Shown here in pieces: positions 51,431-60,248 of a stretch of DNA of 64,000 bases. Location of the stretch: NCBI GenBank assembly GCA_035938175.1, contig DASZHD010000055.1:1-64000 (forward strand), in the 5' to 3' direction. Both the position numbers and the translations under genes were made by a program. Source of the DNA: DASRDE01 sp035938175. GTDB taxonomy: Bacteria; Vulcanimicrobiota; Vulcanimicrobiia; Vulcanimicrobiales; Vulcanimicrobiaceae. Each line of letters starts with the position of its first letter. Position 1 is the stretch's first letter. Under the pieces are notes generated by a model that saw only the letters and a program-made list of their open reading frames with translations, searched no databases and was not told where the DNA came from.

Positions 51431-54067
51431 TTGCGTAGTGCTTTTTATTCTGCCGCGCCGGCGCTGCTATTGGCAGGGCTGTGTGCAGGCACGGCGAGCG
51501 CGTCGCCGTTTGCAGCTATCGATGCGGCGCAAGGTGCGCTGCCCAAGACGGTAGTGCCGACGTTTTACGCGATCGACGTCGCACCTAATCCAAAAACCAT
51601 GAAGATCGCGGGGCACGAGCGGATTACCGTTACCGTTCGCAAGCCGACGCGAACGATCGTGCTGAACGAACTTCAGACCACGTTCGGCGCGGTGAAACTC
51701 GACGGCACGCCGGCGAACGTTTCGCTGAACCCCGCGAAACAGCAAGCCACGTTTTCATTCGCCAAGCCCGTAACGCCCGGGACCCACGTTTTGGACATCG
51801 CGTACACTGCGACGGTGCAAACGTCGGCGCAGGGCCTGTTCAAACAAAATTACTCGGACATGCAGGGCAAACCGGCCTACATGTACGGCACGCAATTGGA
51901 AGCAACCGATGCGCGCCGGCTATTTCCGGGCTGGGATGAGCCGGCGTTCCGCGCGCGGTTTCGCGTGAGCTTCGTCGTTCCGAAGGCATGGACGGCGGTC
52001 TCAAACACGCCGATCGTCGCGACGACTGCCGCAGGCCCCGCGCTAAAGCGGGTGACGTTCGCGACGACCCCCGCGATGTCGAGCTACTTGGTCGTTCTTT
52101 GCGCCGGGGATTTTCAGAAGAGCTCGACGACGGCCGACGGCATCGGACTTTCAGTGTACGCGACGCGGGGCAAAATGCCGCAATCGCAGTATGCACTGAG
52201 CGTCATGAAAGACTTGATGCCGTATTACGATTCATACTACGGGATCAAGTTTCCGATTCCCAAACTCGATACGATCGCAATTCCAGGCGGCTTCCTGGGA
52301 GCGATGGAAAATTGGGGCGGAATCACCTACAACGAGTCGACGATCATGTACGATCCCAAGCTGCAGCCGGCTTCGGATCAAAAAGGCATCTTCGGCATCA
52401 TCGCGCACGAAGAGTCGCACCAGTGGAACGGCGACCTGACGTCCTTCGGCTGGTGGGACGACGTTTGGCTGGCCGAAGGCTTTGCCACGTGGATGCAGAC
52501 GAAGGCGCCGGATCACTTCCATCCCGAATGGCACATGTTCATCGACGCCGACGATGCCGTTCAGGGAGCCATGGGACGGGATGCCCAAATCACGACGCAC
52601 CCCGTTTATATTCCGGTTCACAACGAAACCGAAGCCGCCGCGGTGTTTGACGAGATTTCGTATACGAAAGCCGGCGCCGTGCTTCGCATGCTGGAGCAAT
52701 ACCTGGGGCCGGACAAATTCCAAACCGGGCTTCAGCACTTTTTCCGGACGCACGAGTACACGGCATTTAACGCAAACGATCTCTGGAAAGATCTGAGCGC
52801 CGAGTCCAACGGTGTCGACATCGCCGCGGTCACGCACAATTGGATCTACCAGCCGGGCTTCCCGGTCGTGAACGCGACGGCATCGTGCTCGGGCGGTAAG
52901 CGAACGATAACCCTGACGCAACACCGCTACTTGAACGACGCAAGCGCACCGACGGGCAGCACCGTTTGGTCGATTCCGTTGAACCTGAAAGCCGATGCAA
53001 CGTCCGCGCAAACGACGCCGCTGATCTTCAACGCGCAATCGAGCACGATCGACGGCGGCTCGTGCACTGCGCCGTTCGTGCTGAACGGCGACGCGGTCGG
53101 CTTCTACCGGACGCAGTACGACGCGCAAACGCAAGCGGCGCAGCAGACCGCGTTTCTCAAGTTCACGACGGCGGACAAACTGAATCTACTGAACGATTCC
53201 AAGGCATTCGCGGCTTCGGGCCTCCAGAAATTCGACAACTACCTGGCGTACGCGCGTGCCGACAACGGCGACACGGATCCGCTTGTGGTCAACGGCGTTC
53301 TGGATTCTTACGGTCAAATGCTGACCTTCGAACAAGGAAAGCCGGAGGAGGCGCGCGTGCAGAAGTACGTTGCCTCACAGGTCAAGCCGATGCTCGCGCG
53401 TTTCGGCGGGTGGGACGGCACCGGCATGAACGACGACCAGCTGCAGACGCGCAACACGATCTTGTTCTTACTCGCTCGAACGGGCGACACCGACACGATT
53501 GCGGAAGCAAAACGCCGGTTTGCCGTCGTGATGCAAAATCCGCAAGCCTATTCACCGCTGAACAAGCAAGTCGTGATGGGCGTCGCCGGTTACGCCGCCG
53601 ATGCGGCCATCTATCAGCAACTGCTCACGATGGCGATGAAAGCGACGAACCCGACGGAGCAACAGAACGACTTCTTCGCGCTGTTCGGGGCCAAGGACCC
53701 GGCGCTGGCGCAGCAGAGCCTGAACATGACGCTGCACTTGCCGCCGCAGTTCGCGCCGTTCGCTCCGTTCATCGTCGGCGCCGTGGCACAAGAGCATCCG
53801 AAAGAAAGCTGGAAGTTCCTCAACGACAATGCCGACAAGATCTTTGCGCCGATGTCCGCATTCGAACGGGTCGGCGCGGTGTCGCAGGTTGCCGGGGGCT
53901 TTGCGACGCTGATCCCCGCCGATCAAATCGAGGCGTTCCTCAAATCGCACGTGCCGCCGGACGCGGCCGGCGAGGCAAAGAAGACCATGGACGACGTCCA
54001 CACCCGGCAAGCGGTAGAAGATCGTTTATTGCCGCAGATCGACGCGTTCGTTCAATCGCAGACCTAA
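51431..54067 (+). CDS. Secreted M1-family metalloaminopeptidase
   Basis: 878 residues from TTG 51431, which has GGAGG about eight bases upstream. Signal peptide (YSAAPALLLAGLCAGTASA). Typical M1 order: N-terminal saddle (YAIDVAPNPKTMKIAGHERI, RRLFPGWDEPAFRARF), exopeptidase motif GFLGAMENWGG (~290), zinc motif IIAHEESHQWNGD (~326) and the third ligand in WLAEGFATWM, then beta-sandwich and long C-terminal ERAP1-like helices. It should remove N-terminal residues from peptides outside the cytoplasm. The full-length C-terminal domain makes it similar in size to PepN/ERAP types. Flanked by hairpins on both sides, so likely monocistronic. Confidence 0.94.
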   Translation: MRSAFYSAAPALLLAGLCAGTASASPFAAIDAAQGALPKTVVPTFYAIDVAPNPKTMKIAGHERITVTVRKPTRTIVLNELQTTFGAVKLDGTPANVSLNPAKQQATFSFAKPVTPGTHVLDIAYTATVQTSAQGLFKQNYSDMQGKPAYMYGTQLEATDARRLFPGWDEPAFRARFRVSFVVPKAWTAVSNTPIVATTAAGPALKRVTFATTPAMSSYLVVLCAGDFQKSSTTADGIGLSVYATRGKMPQSQYALSVMKDLMPYYDSYYGIKFPIPKLDTIAIPGGFLGAMENWGGITYNESTIMYDPKLQPASDQKGIFGIIAHEESHQWNGDLTSFGWWDDVWLAEGFATWMQTKAPDHFHPEWHMFIDADDAVQGAMGRDAQITTHPVYIPVHNETEAAAVFDEISYTKAGAVLRMLEQYLGPDKFQTGLQHFFRTHEYTAFNANDLWKDLSAESNGVDIAAVTHNWIYQPGFPVVNATASCSGGKRTITLTQHRYLNDASAPTGSTVWSIPLNLKADATSAQTTPLIFNAQSSTIDGGSCTAPFVLNGDAVGFYRTQYDAQTQAAQQTAFLKFTTADKLNLLNDSKAFAASGLQKFDNYLAYARADNGDTDPLVVNGVLDSYGQMLTFEQGKPEEARVQKYVASQVKPMLARFGGWDGTGMNDDQLQTRNTILFLLARTGDTDTIAEAKRRFAVVMQNPQAYSPLNKQVVMGVAGYAADAAIYQQLLTMAMKATNPTEQQNDFFALFGAKDPALAQQSLNMTLHLPPQFAPFAPFIVGAVAQEHPKESWKFLNDNADKIFAPMSAFERVGAVSQVAGGFATLIPADQIEAFLKSHVPPDAAGEAKKTMDDVHTRQAVEDRLLPQIDAFVQSQT

Positions 54068-54107
54068 CGCCGGCGCAACCGGGTTAGCGCGATTTTCGAC
54101 GCGTAAC

Positions 54108-54135
54108 GAAGGCCACCGCAACCGCGGTGGCCTTC
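54108..54135 (+). terminator. Strong hairpin after aminopeptidase
   Basis: GAAGGCCACCGC-AACC-GCGGTGGCCTTC, a 12-bp perfect stem, 41 bases after the stop. The following bases are only weakly T-rich. Confidence 0.75.
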
Positions 54136-54217
54136 TGCAATTCGGCAGGGGAGCACCCCGGACGCGCCCAACGCTGCTAAGACGCGAAGCCATCATTCTG
54201 TGCTTTTGGAGGATGGT

Positions 54218-55345
54218 ATGTTATCCGTCGCACGCCGCGCGCACGTCGTTTTGCTGGCTGCTGCGTTTGTTGCTTTTTCCGCTTGCCACGGCTCTTCCGT
54301 AAACACCGTACCCGTCATCGGCTCGTCAAGCCGCCGGCAAAACGCGCAAGGCGCCGGCGTCACGGTAAGAACGCTGTACACGTTTTCGTCTACCGGAGAA
54401 ATCATTCCGAGCGGACCGTTCGAAACGGACGCGAACGGGGACTACTTTGGAACTTTGCACGGAAAGTCGTGGCAGAAGTCATACTTTTTTGAACTGACGC
54501 CCTCGCACACGGGTCTGCACGAAACGATTTTGTACACGTTCACGCCGGGAACGGCGCAAGGCACGTACGTGGGGCCGATCGCTCGCGACGCGGCGAACAA
54601 TTTCTGGATCGTTTCCAGCAACGGCGTGTTCGTGCTTCGGCGCTTGTCGGGAGCGTGGACCGCCTCGCAGATCCAGTACTGCAAGCGCGCCGATTTCCAG
54701 ACGAACGACGCCCGTCCCGTGGTTTTGGCGTCCTCGGTGGTCTCGACGTGCGGTCAGAAAATTCTGCAAATGACGCCGTCCGGAAACTGGTTCGCGAAAA
54801 CGACCGTCGCGGACTTTACGGGAAAGAAAATTGTGCCGAACGGGGGCTTCGCAAAAGACGGCAACGGAAACGTGTACGGTACGTCGTGGCTGGCGGGCGG
54901 CGCGCACCCCGGAGCCGGCCCCACCTTCGAACTGACGTCGAATGGCGGAACACTCTCGTACTCTGTGCTGTTCGGTCAATACGACAGCCAATTCGGGCCG
55001 GCGATCGACGCGAACGGGAATATTTGGCAATCGAACGAGACGAACGGCACCCAGTCTGTGGTCGAAGCCTCTTCGAACAATTGGAAACCGAGCGTCGTTA
55101 CCGGCGCGACCTCCCTGCAAAGCGCCCCCGTGGCGGATGCCGACGGTAACGTCTTTTATGCGAATAGTGCGGCGATCGAAGAAGTTTCGCCGAAATCGGG
55201 AGGCGGCTTTTCGGTGCACCAGCTGTATCAATTCGGAGCGTCGGATTATGTCACGGGACTGTGGCTCGACGTCGGCGGCCACCTCTTCGGACTCGACTTA
55301 TCTGCGCAACGGACGAGCGCGAAGTTCTTTGAACTGACGCCGTAA
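54218..55345 (+). CDS. Predicted lipoprotein with repeated propeller-like motifs
   Basis: 375 residues from ATG 54218 (GGAGG nine bases upstream). Lipobox FSAC. Recurrent motifs VRTLYTFSSTGEIIPSGPFE, DANGDYFGTLHG, YFFELTPSHTGLHETILYTF, FAKDGNGNVYGTSWLAGGAH, AIDANGNIWQSN and the ending AKFFELTP match the GxxxGGxxxxGTVFxLTP-type repeat common in uncharacterised secreted proteins. Probably an outer-surface propeller protein. Monocistronic. Confidence 0.78.
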   Translation: MLSVARRAHVVLLAAAFVAFSACHGSSVNTVPVIGSSSRRQNAQGAGVTVRTLYTFSSTGEIIPSGPFETDANGDYFGTLHGKSWQKSYFFELTPSHTGLHETILYTFTPGTAQGTYVGPIARDAANNFWIVSSNGVFVLRRLSGAWTASQIQYCKRADFQTNDARPVVLASSVVSTCGQKILQMTPSGNWFAKTTVADFTGKKIVPNGGFAKDGNGNVYGTSWLAGGAHPGAGPTFELTSNGGTLSYSVLFGQYDSQFGPAIDANGNIWQSNETNGTQSVVEASSNNWKPSVVTGATSLQSAPVADADGNVFYANSAAIEEVSPKSGGGFSVHQLYQFGASDYVTGLWLDVGGHLFGLDLSAQRTSAKFFELTP

Positions 55346-55543
55346 CGTTTTCTGCGCACATAGGGTCCGCAGGCTGCGCCCTAGCGATGCCTATGGAACG
55401 TGGTACTCGATTCCGTTGGCTTGCGGCGGTTCGAATAGGGCAAGAAAGCACCAGCCGAAAACAGAACGACATCACCTGATGGTTCTTTCTTCTCGGCGTT
55501 ATCGAGACGGATTTTTTGGCCTTGCCCGGGCGTCGGGTGCTAC

Positions 55544-56146
55544 GTGATCGTTAATTGCCCAACCGCCGGGTGGGGCGGCCTCATGCTAACTGCCGGCGGC
55601 GCGTTTTTCCTGTGGCTTTCGTTCATGGTATGGTTTCAACCGAATTCTAACTTCGTGCGCCGATTCGTCTTTGAGCGATACCCGCCAGAGGCGGACGCAA
55701 ATCGCCTTGCGAGGTTCGTTGGATACACGCGCGAGACGTTCGGGCCGGTTGCCCTTTGGCAGAGCCGCGTCGTCGCGCCATTCGGCGGCTTATTCTTCGC
55801 TGCCGTCGGCATCGTCGTACTCCCCGGCGAGTTCACGCAATGCGCTCACCCAAACTTTGCGGTCCGGTTGCCGAATTTCACGACTGGAATTCACTTCAGA
55901 TATTGGCCGCAGATGTTACCGTTTACCGGTGTTGTCGTTGCTATTGCGATTGTAAGCGCGTTGCGGCTGAAACGCTTAATCTACAAAATACTTTTCGTTT
56001 TGCTGGCTGCGCTTTGGGCTGCCTCGGGGGCTGAAGCGGCAGCCTATCACACCGGTGCTGAGGCGAACACGTGGTTCATCGTCGGCATGATGTTCTTTGC
56101 CCTTGCGGGAGTTGTTTTGTGGCTCGGACAGCGGAAGGGTCAGTAG
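55544..56146 (+). CDS. Hypothetical membrane protein
   Basis: 200 residues from a GTG at 55544; the ribosome-binding site is weak and an ATG about 13 codons later is an alternative. Four hydrophobic segments: LMLTAGGAFFLWLSFMVWF, GGLFFAAVGIVVLPG, MLPFTGVVVAIAIVSAL plus LIYKILFVLLAALWAASGAE, and WFIVGMMFFALAGVVLWLGQ. Codon use is less GC-biased than neighbouring genes, and the short intergenic gaps around it contain no known family, so this stretch may be acquired. Function unknown. Confidence 0.6.
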   Translation: MIVNCPTAGWGGLMLTAGGAFFLWLSFMVWFQPNSNFVRRFVFERYPPEADANRLARFVGYTRETFGPVALWQSRVVAPFGGLFFAAVGIVVLPGEFTQCAHPNFAVRLPNFTTGIHFRYWPQMLPFTGVVVAIAIVSALRLKRLIYKILFVLLAALWAASGAEAAAYHTGAEANTWFIVGMMFFALAGVVLWLGQRKGQ

Positions 56147-56181
56147 TCGCGACGATTGCCTCTGAGGAAACGTGATTCCGA

Positions 56182-56292
56182 ATGCACACAGAGATTCTAC
56201 CGGCTCACAACGGCTGGGAATACTTCGCCTACTTCGTTCCAACTCTGGTCGTCGCACTTGGAGCACAACTCTGGTGCCGAAGACTTGATTGA
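56182..56292 (+). CDS. Possible small membrane protein (36 residues)
   Basis: Reads MHTEILPAHNGWEYFAYFVP followed by TLVVALGAQLWCRRLD: a short polar start, one hydrophobic segment and a positively charged end, the layout of small inner-membrane proteins. GAGGA lies about 13 bases upstream. The stop is followed after six bases by a rho-independent terminator, which supports a real transcript. It could be the tail gene of the unit with the upstream membrane protein. Evidence is modest. Confidence 0.4.
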   Translation: MHTEILPAHNGWEYFAYFVPTLVVALGAQLWCRRLD

Positions 56293-56298
56293 GAGGGA

Positions 56299-56336
56299 AA
56301 GCCCCTGGTCGAACGCCCGGGGGCTTCACTTTTTTT
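56299..56336 (+). terminator. Rho-independent terminator
   Basis: AAGCCCC ... GGGGCTT stem around a TCGAACG-containing loop, followed by CACTTTTTTT. It ends the rightward unit carrying the hypothetical membrane protein and the 36-residue gene. Confidence 0.8.
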
Positions 56337-56442
56337 CGCGAGCTACGCCTGTGTTTCATGAAAGCACAAACACGATGCGCTATACGGCTTCATATGGTGC
56401 GACGCAGGGCGCGAAGGTTTCGATCCATGGATGCAAGAGCGG

Positions 56443-56877
56443 CTAGTTGTTGGCTGTCTGATGCGGCAGCTCAGCTCGGAGCTTCACTTTGTGCTGGATC
56501 TGCTCTTCCGGGAGAATGGGTGCGAAGTCTTCCATCTCACCGATCTGGCGGATTTCGACTTCGTAGTCTTCGGCGGCGCTGGGGCCACGCTTGACCCACT
56601 CGATCGCCTCCTCGAGCGACTTGACCTGCAAGATATAATAACCGGCGATGAGCTCCTTGGCCTCGGTGAAGGGGCCGTCGATGACCGTACGAGACTTGCC
56701 GGAGAATTTGACGCGTGCGCCCTTGGAACTGGGATGGAGGCCATCGAGGGCGAGCAGAACGCCAGCCTTCCTGAGCTCTTCGTTGTACTTGCCAATCTCG
56801 GCGATGAGTTGTGGATCGGGGAGGGCGTCTTCTTTTTCCGACTCTGGAGTTGATTTGAGGATGACCATGAATCGCAT
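56443..56877 (-). CDS. YCII-related (DGPF/YciI-like) protein
   Basis: 144 residues from ATG 56877 (AAAGGAG upstream). Begins MRFMVILKSTPESEKEDALP, with GKYNEELRKAGVLLALDGLH, VIDGPFTEAKELIAGYYILQ (the DGPF motif of this group) and SLEEAIEWVKRGPSA. These are dimeric alpha+beta-barrel proteins, often encoded next to ECF sigma factors and of unclear enzymatic role. No sigma factor is next to this one. Small, cytosolic, probably monocistronic. Confidence 0.88.
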   Translation of the reverse strand: MRFMVILKSTPESEKEDALPDPQLIAEIGKYNEELRKAGVLLALDGLHPSSKGARVKFSGKSRTVIDGPFTEAKELIAGYYILQVKSLEEAIEWVKRGPSAAEDYEVEIRQIGEMEDFAPILPEEQIQHKVKLRAELPHQTANN

Positions 56878-57353
56878 GGCGAAATCTCCTTTGGGTTGAG
56901 CGCTGGTTGGGCGGCTTGTTTTCGGGGATCGCTGTTGGTCACTTTCGTACCGGCTCTCTGCTGTTACGTCGAACGGGGCGCTGCCGAATCGACAGGAGGA
57001 CGAAATTTGAGATCATTTCCGCAACACACGCGATCCTCGGCCGTCACGGAGAGGTCGGTCGCGGCCGCTGGCCCCGCTCTCACCGTCGCAGCCCATGCCG
57101 TTTGCCGGACCCCAAAAATCCCGCGCCCCGCGCCTGAGCCCCTGCCCTTAACGTTTCCGCGCGGTTCCGACCGTCGGCGGCCGCTTCTTTAAAAGCAAAC
57201 GCGAGCGAACCGCAAAATGCGTTCGCAGTACTGAACGCTCAAAAATGATGTTACAGTGAAACTTTGGCTGGGCCGGGGTTTGGCATAGAATTCGTCACCC
57301 GTGCTCGAGGCGGTATTCGGGAAACCCAAGCGAAATACGGTTTTTGCGAACGT
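56878..57353. other. Gene-poor stretch upstream of tRNA-Ser
   Basis: 476 bases between the YciI-like gene and the tRNA. I see no confident gene. A TTG at 57007 has a well-spaced AGGAGG (56994-56999) and opens a 61-codon frame, but the protein is Pro/Arg-rich and low in complexity, so I do not call it. The part nearest the tRNA is less GC-rich and would hold its promoter. Confidence 0.5.
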
Positions 57354-57444
57354 GGAGAGATGGCAGAGCGGTTGAATGCGGCGGTCTTGAAAACCGTTGA
57401 AGGTGCTGAGCCTTCCGAGGGTTCGAATCCCTCTCTCTCCTCCA
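57354..57444 (+). tRNA. tRNA-Ser (anticodon UGA)
   Basis: Acceptor arms GGAGAGA/TCTCTCC, followed by T and an encoded CCA. Anticodon stem-loop CGGTCTTGAAAACCG gives anticodon TGA (reads UCA and other UCN). A long class II variable arm (GAAGGTGCTGAGCCTTC) and GGTTCGAATCC T-loop confirm serine. It lies 5.7 kb from serS. No 3' duplication of the tRNA end is seen nearby, so no integration site is evident. Confidence 0.95.
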
Positions 57445-57522
57445 GTGAACCCGTGAAAGTCAATAGAATTCGGTGAATGCGGCAACGCCGCGACCGGCAT
57501 CCAAAAAATCGAGCTGCGTCGA

Positions 57523-58380
57523 TTACTCGCTAGAGCGACAGTCGGAACCGGAAGATCCACACATGCGGCGTAATAGCCACGCTAGCCGATCCTCCTTGGC
57601 AGACCGGATCTGAAGACTGTGATCCGTCGAGTACACTGCCATGTAGCGTGGTGTTGGAGCCGACCTAAAGACGTTAAAGGACTGGTTGGAAGTGACGTAT
57701 TGATCGTTGGTGGCGAACTGAAACAGAAAGCCGCTTCCCTTGGCGCTTCGGAGATAAGGAGCGGGGTCGAGAGCGGCCATCCTGGCAATATAGCCGTTAC
57801 GATCCGGCGGCTTCGCACCGAGCAAGTACCAGTCGCTAAAATGTTCGGTTCCCGCCATGAAGACCCACCAGCGCGGACGGCGATCCACGCCGCTCAATAC
57901 CTCCCCGTACATCGCACCAAAATCATGACCAACATAAGCGATGCGATTCGGATCGACGCCCGGTTCGCCCTCGAGAACGTCGATGCTGCGTCTGAGTTCT
58001 ATGACTTGAGCGATGGAATTATTGTAATCGGTGCCGGGCTCCCGGATCCGCATAAACCAGTGCGGTTGAGACCACATTGCATCGATAAGAAGTGATGTAA
58101 TGCCGTGCTTCGCGAGAGCCAGCGCGTCCGGCTCAAACTCCGTGTGGTTTGTCGTTGCCGGCGCTCCTAACCAGTGGACGAATAAAACGGCCGCACCCGA
58201 TGGGTGATATCGTGGGCCGATCACCTCAGCGCGCACACGGCCAAACGCCGGCGTCATAAATGAGATCTGCGTTCGCATGACGTCGCCATCGCGAACAACG
58301 GTATTTACGCGTATAGACAAAGGCTGTCGCGCATCGTAGCTAAACGAGGGCGCCGGCAGCATTGGCGCAACGAGCAACAT
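57523..58380 (-). CDS. Alpha/beta-hydrolase fold protein
   Basis: 285 residues from ATG 58380; a GTG at 58413 would add 11. The fold is seen in VLFVHWLGAPATTNHTEFEP (oxyanion region), ALAKHGITSLLIDAMWSQPH, the nucleophile elbow IAYVGHDFGAMYGEVLSG and a late His near the C-terminus (YSTDHSLQI). The elbow has Asp instead of Ser (GHDFG), as in haloalkane dehalogenases and epoxide hydrolases, so an ester-type Ser hydrolase is unlikely, though overall it looks more like the dienelactone-hydrolase group. TTGACA at 58430-58435 (minus strand) could be a -35 element. Substrate unknown. Confidence 0.7.
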   Translation of the reverse strand: MLLVAPMLPAPSFSYDARQPLSIRVNTVVRDGDVMRTQISFMTPAFGRVRAEVIGPRYHPSGAAVLFVHWLGAPATTNHTEFEPDALALAKHGITSLLIDAMWSQPHWFMRIREPGTDYNNSIAQVIELRRSIDVLEGEPGVDPNRIAYVGHDFGAMYGEVLSGVDRRPRWWVFMAGTEHFSDWYLLGAKPPDRNGYIARMAALDPAPYLRSAKGSGFLFQFATNDQYVTSNQSFNVFRSAPTPRYMAVYSTDHSLQIRSAKEDRLAWLLRRMCGSSGSDCRSSE

Positions 58381-58492
58381 ACAGATGTTTTCGTCGTGTC
58401 TTCCGGGTTCCACTTTATTGGTTTCTTAATTGTCAACGCCCAATGAAAAATTCAGATGATTTGATATTTGGCGCAAAATCTTCTGCAAAACA

Positions 58493-58522
58493 AAAAGCCT
58501 CGCGAACGCTCGCGAGGCTTTT
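58493..58522 (-). terminator. Rho-independent terminator after NHL lipoprotein
   Basis: AAAAGCCTCGCGA-ACGC-TCGCGAGGCTTTT, a 13-bp perfect stem. Read leftward it ends in T-rich sequence, 17 bases after the stop of the 58540-59580 gene. Confidence 0.9.
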
Positions 58523-58539
58523 CGCATAACCGCTTCCGG

Positions 58540-59580
58540 CTACGGGCCAATCGCGATTCCCACCGGAAAGCGCAGCTTCGAACGCGCGCCGTGTAGCGCA
58601 GCCACAGGCTTCTGCGAACCGGAAACAGTGGGATCGAATACCAGCACGACGCCGGAATGCAGCGTGTCCGATGTTCCGTCCGTCACATACACGTACGTGC
58701 CGTTGCTGGCAATCGCGACCGGGTTTTTCAGCGGAATCGTCGACGACGTAATCGTGTAGAACGCCGGGCAGTGCGTATCCGGATTAGTCGTAAAATCGGG
58801 GATGACGACGATTTGCGGAGCGTACGGATTGCCGAGGTCGGTTTCGATCAGCTCGTTCGTTTTGGCACCCCACACGTTTCCCGAGTCACTCTCTGCGCCG
58901 CAGAAAATGGGATACGGCGTGCCGCCGTCGAGCGCGTCGGAATACACGTCAGGCCCTTGCCGGCCCGTTGCTTCCACTAAACGGCCCGACGAATCGAACG
59001 ACATCGATCGTATTACCGCTCCGCCCGGATTTCCGCCGAAGTTGAGCGTCTTGAGGTACTTCGATCCGCTGCCGTACGGCGAGTACACGTCCGTGAATCC
59101 GCACGTGAAGCCCTCGGTCGTGCAAACTTTCAGGTAAGCGACGTACGTATTGCCGGCCGGATCGACGCCGACTGTTCCGATTCCGCCCGACTGTCCGATC
59201 GCGATCGTCCGTATGGGTTTGGAATTTGAATTCGGTGAAGGCGCGAAAATCAGTACTTTTTGCGCGCCTTTGTCGACGGCGTACAATTTTCCGTCGGCGC
59301 CGATCGCAATGCCGTGCGGACGCGAAAAGCCGGAAATCACCGCGTCCGGTGTCGCATCTGGTACGCCGCCGCGCAGCACGAATCGCAAGATTGCGCGCGC
59401 TCCCGCGTCGCTGACGTACAGATGAACTACGCTGTTCGCGGTTTGTGCGCGAGCGCGTTCGGAAGACTGCCCGGAACTAACCGGCTGTTGCAGCGACGAT
59501 CCGCCGCACCCCGTCAACGCGGCGAAACATAACGCGAAAACGGCGCCCAATGAAACGCGCGAAAACCTGAGTCTCCACAT
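58540..59580 (-). CDS. NHL/beta-propeller lipoprotein
   Basis: 346 residues from ATG 59580 (GGGAGG upstream). Lipobox LTGC (VFALCFAALTGC). NHL-like blades: VVHLYVSDAGARAILRFVLR, GFSRPHGIAIGADGKLYAVD, VGVDPAGNTYVAYLKVC and KNPVAIASNGTYVYVTDGTS; it ends LRFPVGIAIGP. Four Cys (CTTEGFTCG and others) suggest disulfides. It is an exported propeller protein of the same broad style as the lipoprotein at 28066. Divergent from the cytochrome gene; a strong terminator follows, so it is monocistronic. Confidence 0.82.
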   Translation of the reverse strand: MWRLRFSRVSLGAVFALCFAALTGCGGSSLQQPVSSGQSSERARAQTANSVVHLYVSDAGARAILRFVLRGGVPDATPDAVISGFSRPHGIAIGADGKLYAVDKGAQKVLIFAPSPNSNSKPIRTIAIGQSGGIGTVGVDPAGNTYVAYLKVCTTEGFTCGFTDVYSPYGSGSKYLKTLNFGGNPGGAVIRSMSFDSSGRLVEATGRQGPDVYSDALDGGTPYPIFCGAESDSGNVWGAKTNELIETDLGNPYAPQIVVIPDFTTNPDTHCPAFYTITSSTIPLKNPVAIASNGTYVYVTDGTSDTLHSGVVLVFDPTVSGSQKPVAALHGARSKLRFPVGIAIGP

Positions 59581-59686
59581 GGTGGCCTCCCTCGGCACGC
59601 CCCGCCCGGACCACTACCTTATCAAACCCGCGGCGTCCCAGGAAGTGCCCAGCGAGCGCGGGTACGCTCCGCGCCGAGGAGGGCAC

Positions 59687-60199
59687 ATGCTCAAAGGCTT
59701 TATACTCGGCATCGTTTTCACCGTGCTCGCGACCGCGGCGGCGGGGTATTTCATCATCGTCTCCGGCACGATGCCGGCGAATGCCGACGACCGTCCGCCC
59801 AGGTTCGAGTCGTGGGCTGCGCGCAAATCTTTGCACGCCACACTTTCGCGAGCGCAACGGCTTCAGAATCCCCTTCCCGCCACCGAAGCCAATCTGAACG
59901 CCGGGCTCAAACTCTACGCGAGCGATTGCGCGATCTGCCATGGGGATGCGAGCGGGAATCCGACGGACGTTGCAAAGGGCCTGTACCAAAAGCCGCCGCA
60001 GCTCGCGAAAGACGGCGTCGAAGACGACCCCGACGGCATCACCTATTGGAAGCTGTACCATGGCATTCGCTGGACCGGAATGCCGGCGTTCCGCGACACG
60101 CTGACGCAAACGCAGCTCTGGCAACTGACGCTCTTCCTGAGCAAGATGGACCAACTCCCGCCGCCCGTGCAGGCGGCTTGGAAACGCGTGAAAGCCTGA
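59687..60199 (+). CDS. Membrane-anchored c-type cytochrome
   Basis: 170 residues from ATG 59687 (GAGGAGG upstream). One N-terminal membrane anchor (LKGFILGIVFTVLATAAAGY), then a single heme site CAICHG in LYASDCAICHGDASGNPTDV and the distal Met in WTGMPAFRDTLTQTQLWQLT. This is a class I cytochrome c domain like those that carry electrons to or from membrane oxidoreductases on the outer face of the inner membrane. It is followed 49 bp later by a DUF2249-Crp regulator, which may control it. No oxidase genes lie beside it. Confidence 0.9.
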   Translation: MLKGFILGIVFTVLATAAAGYFIIVSGTMPANADDRPPRFESWAARKSLHATLSRAQRLQNPLPATEANLNAGLKLYASDCAICHGDASGNPTDVAKGLYQKPPQLAKDGVEDDPDGITYWKLYHGIRWTGMPAFRDTLTQTQLWQLTLFLSKMDQLPPPVQAAWKRVKA

Positions 60200-60248
60200 A
60201 ATTCGCGCGGTAAAATGGGACGGCGCGAGAAGAATCGAAGGCATCCGC

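Noticed and set aside
55383..55480. 30-codon frame after the lipoprotein at 54218
   Set aside because: No ribosome-binding site, short, basic and low-complexity; it overlaps an imperfect hairpin that looks more like a terminator remnant.
57007..57192. 61-codon TTG frame with a well-placed AGGAGG
   Set aside because: The translated product is Pro/Arg-rich low-complexity sequence with no recognisable feature; the site may be chance.
57354..57444. tRNA-Ser as a mobile-element attachment site
   Set aside because: No direct repeat of the tRNA 3' end and no integrase gene is seen in the window.
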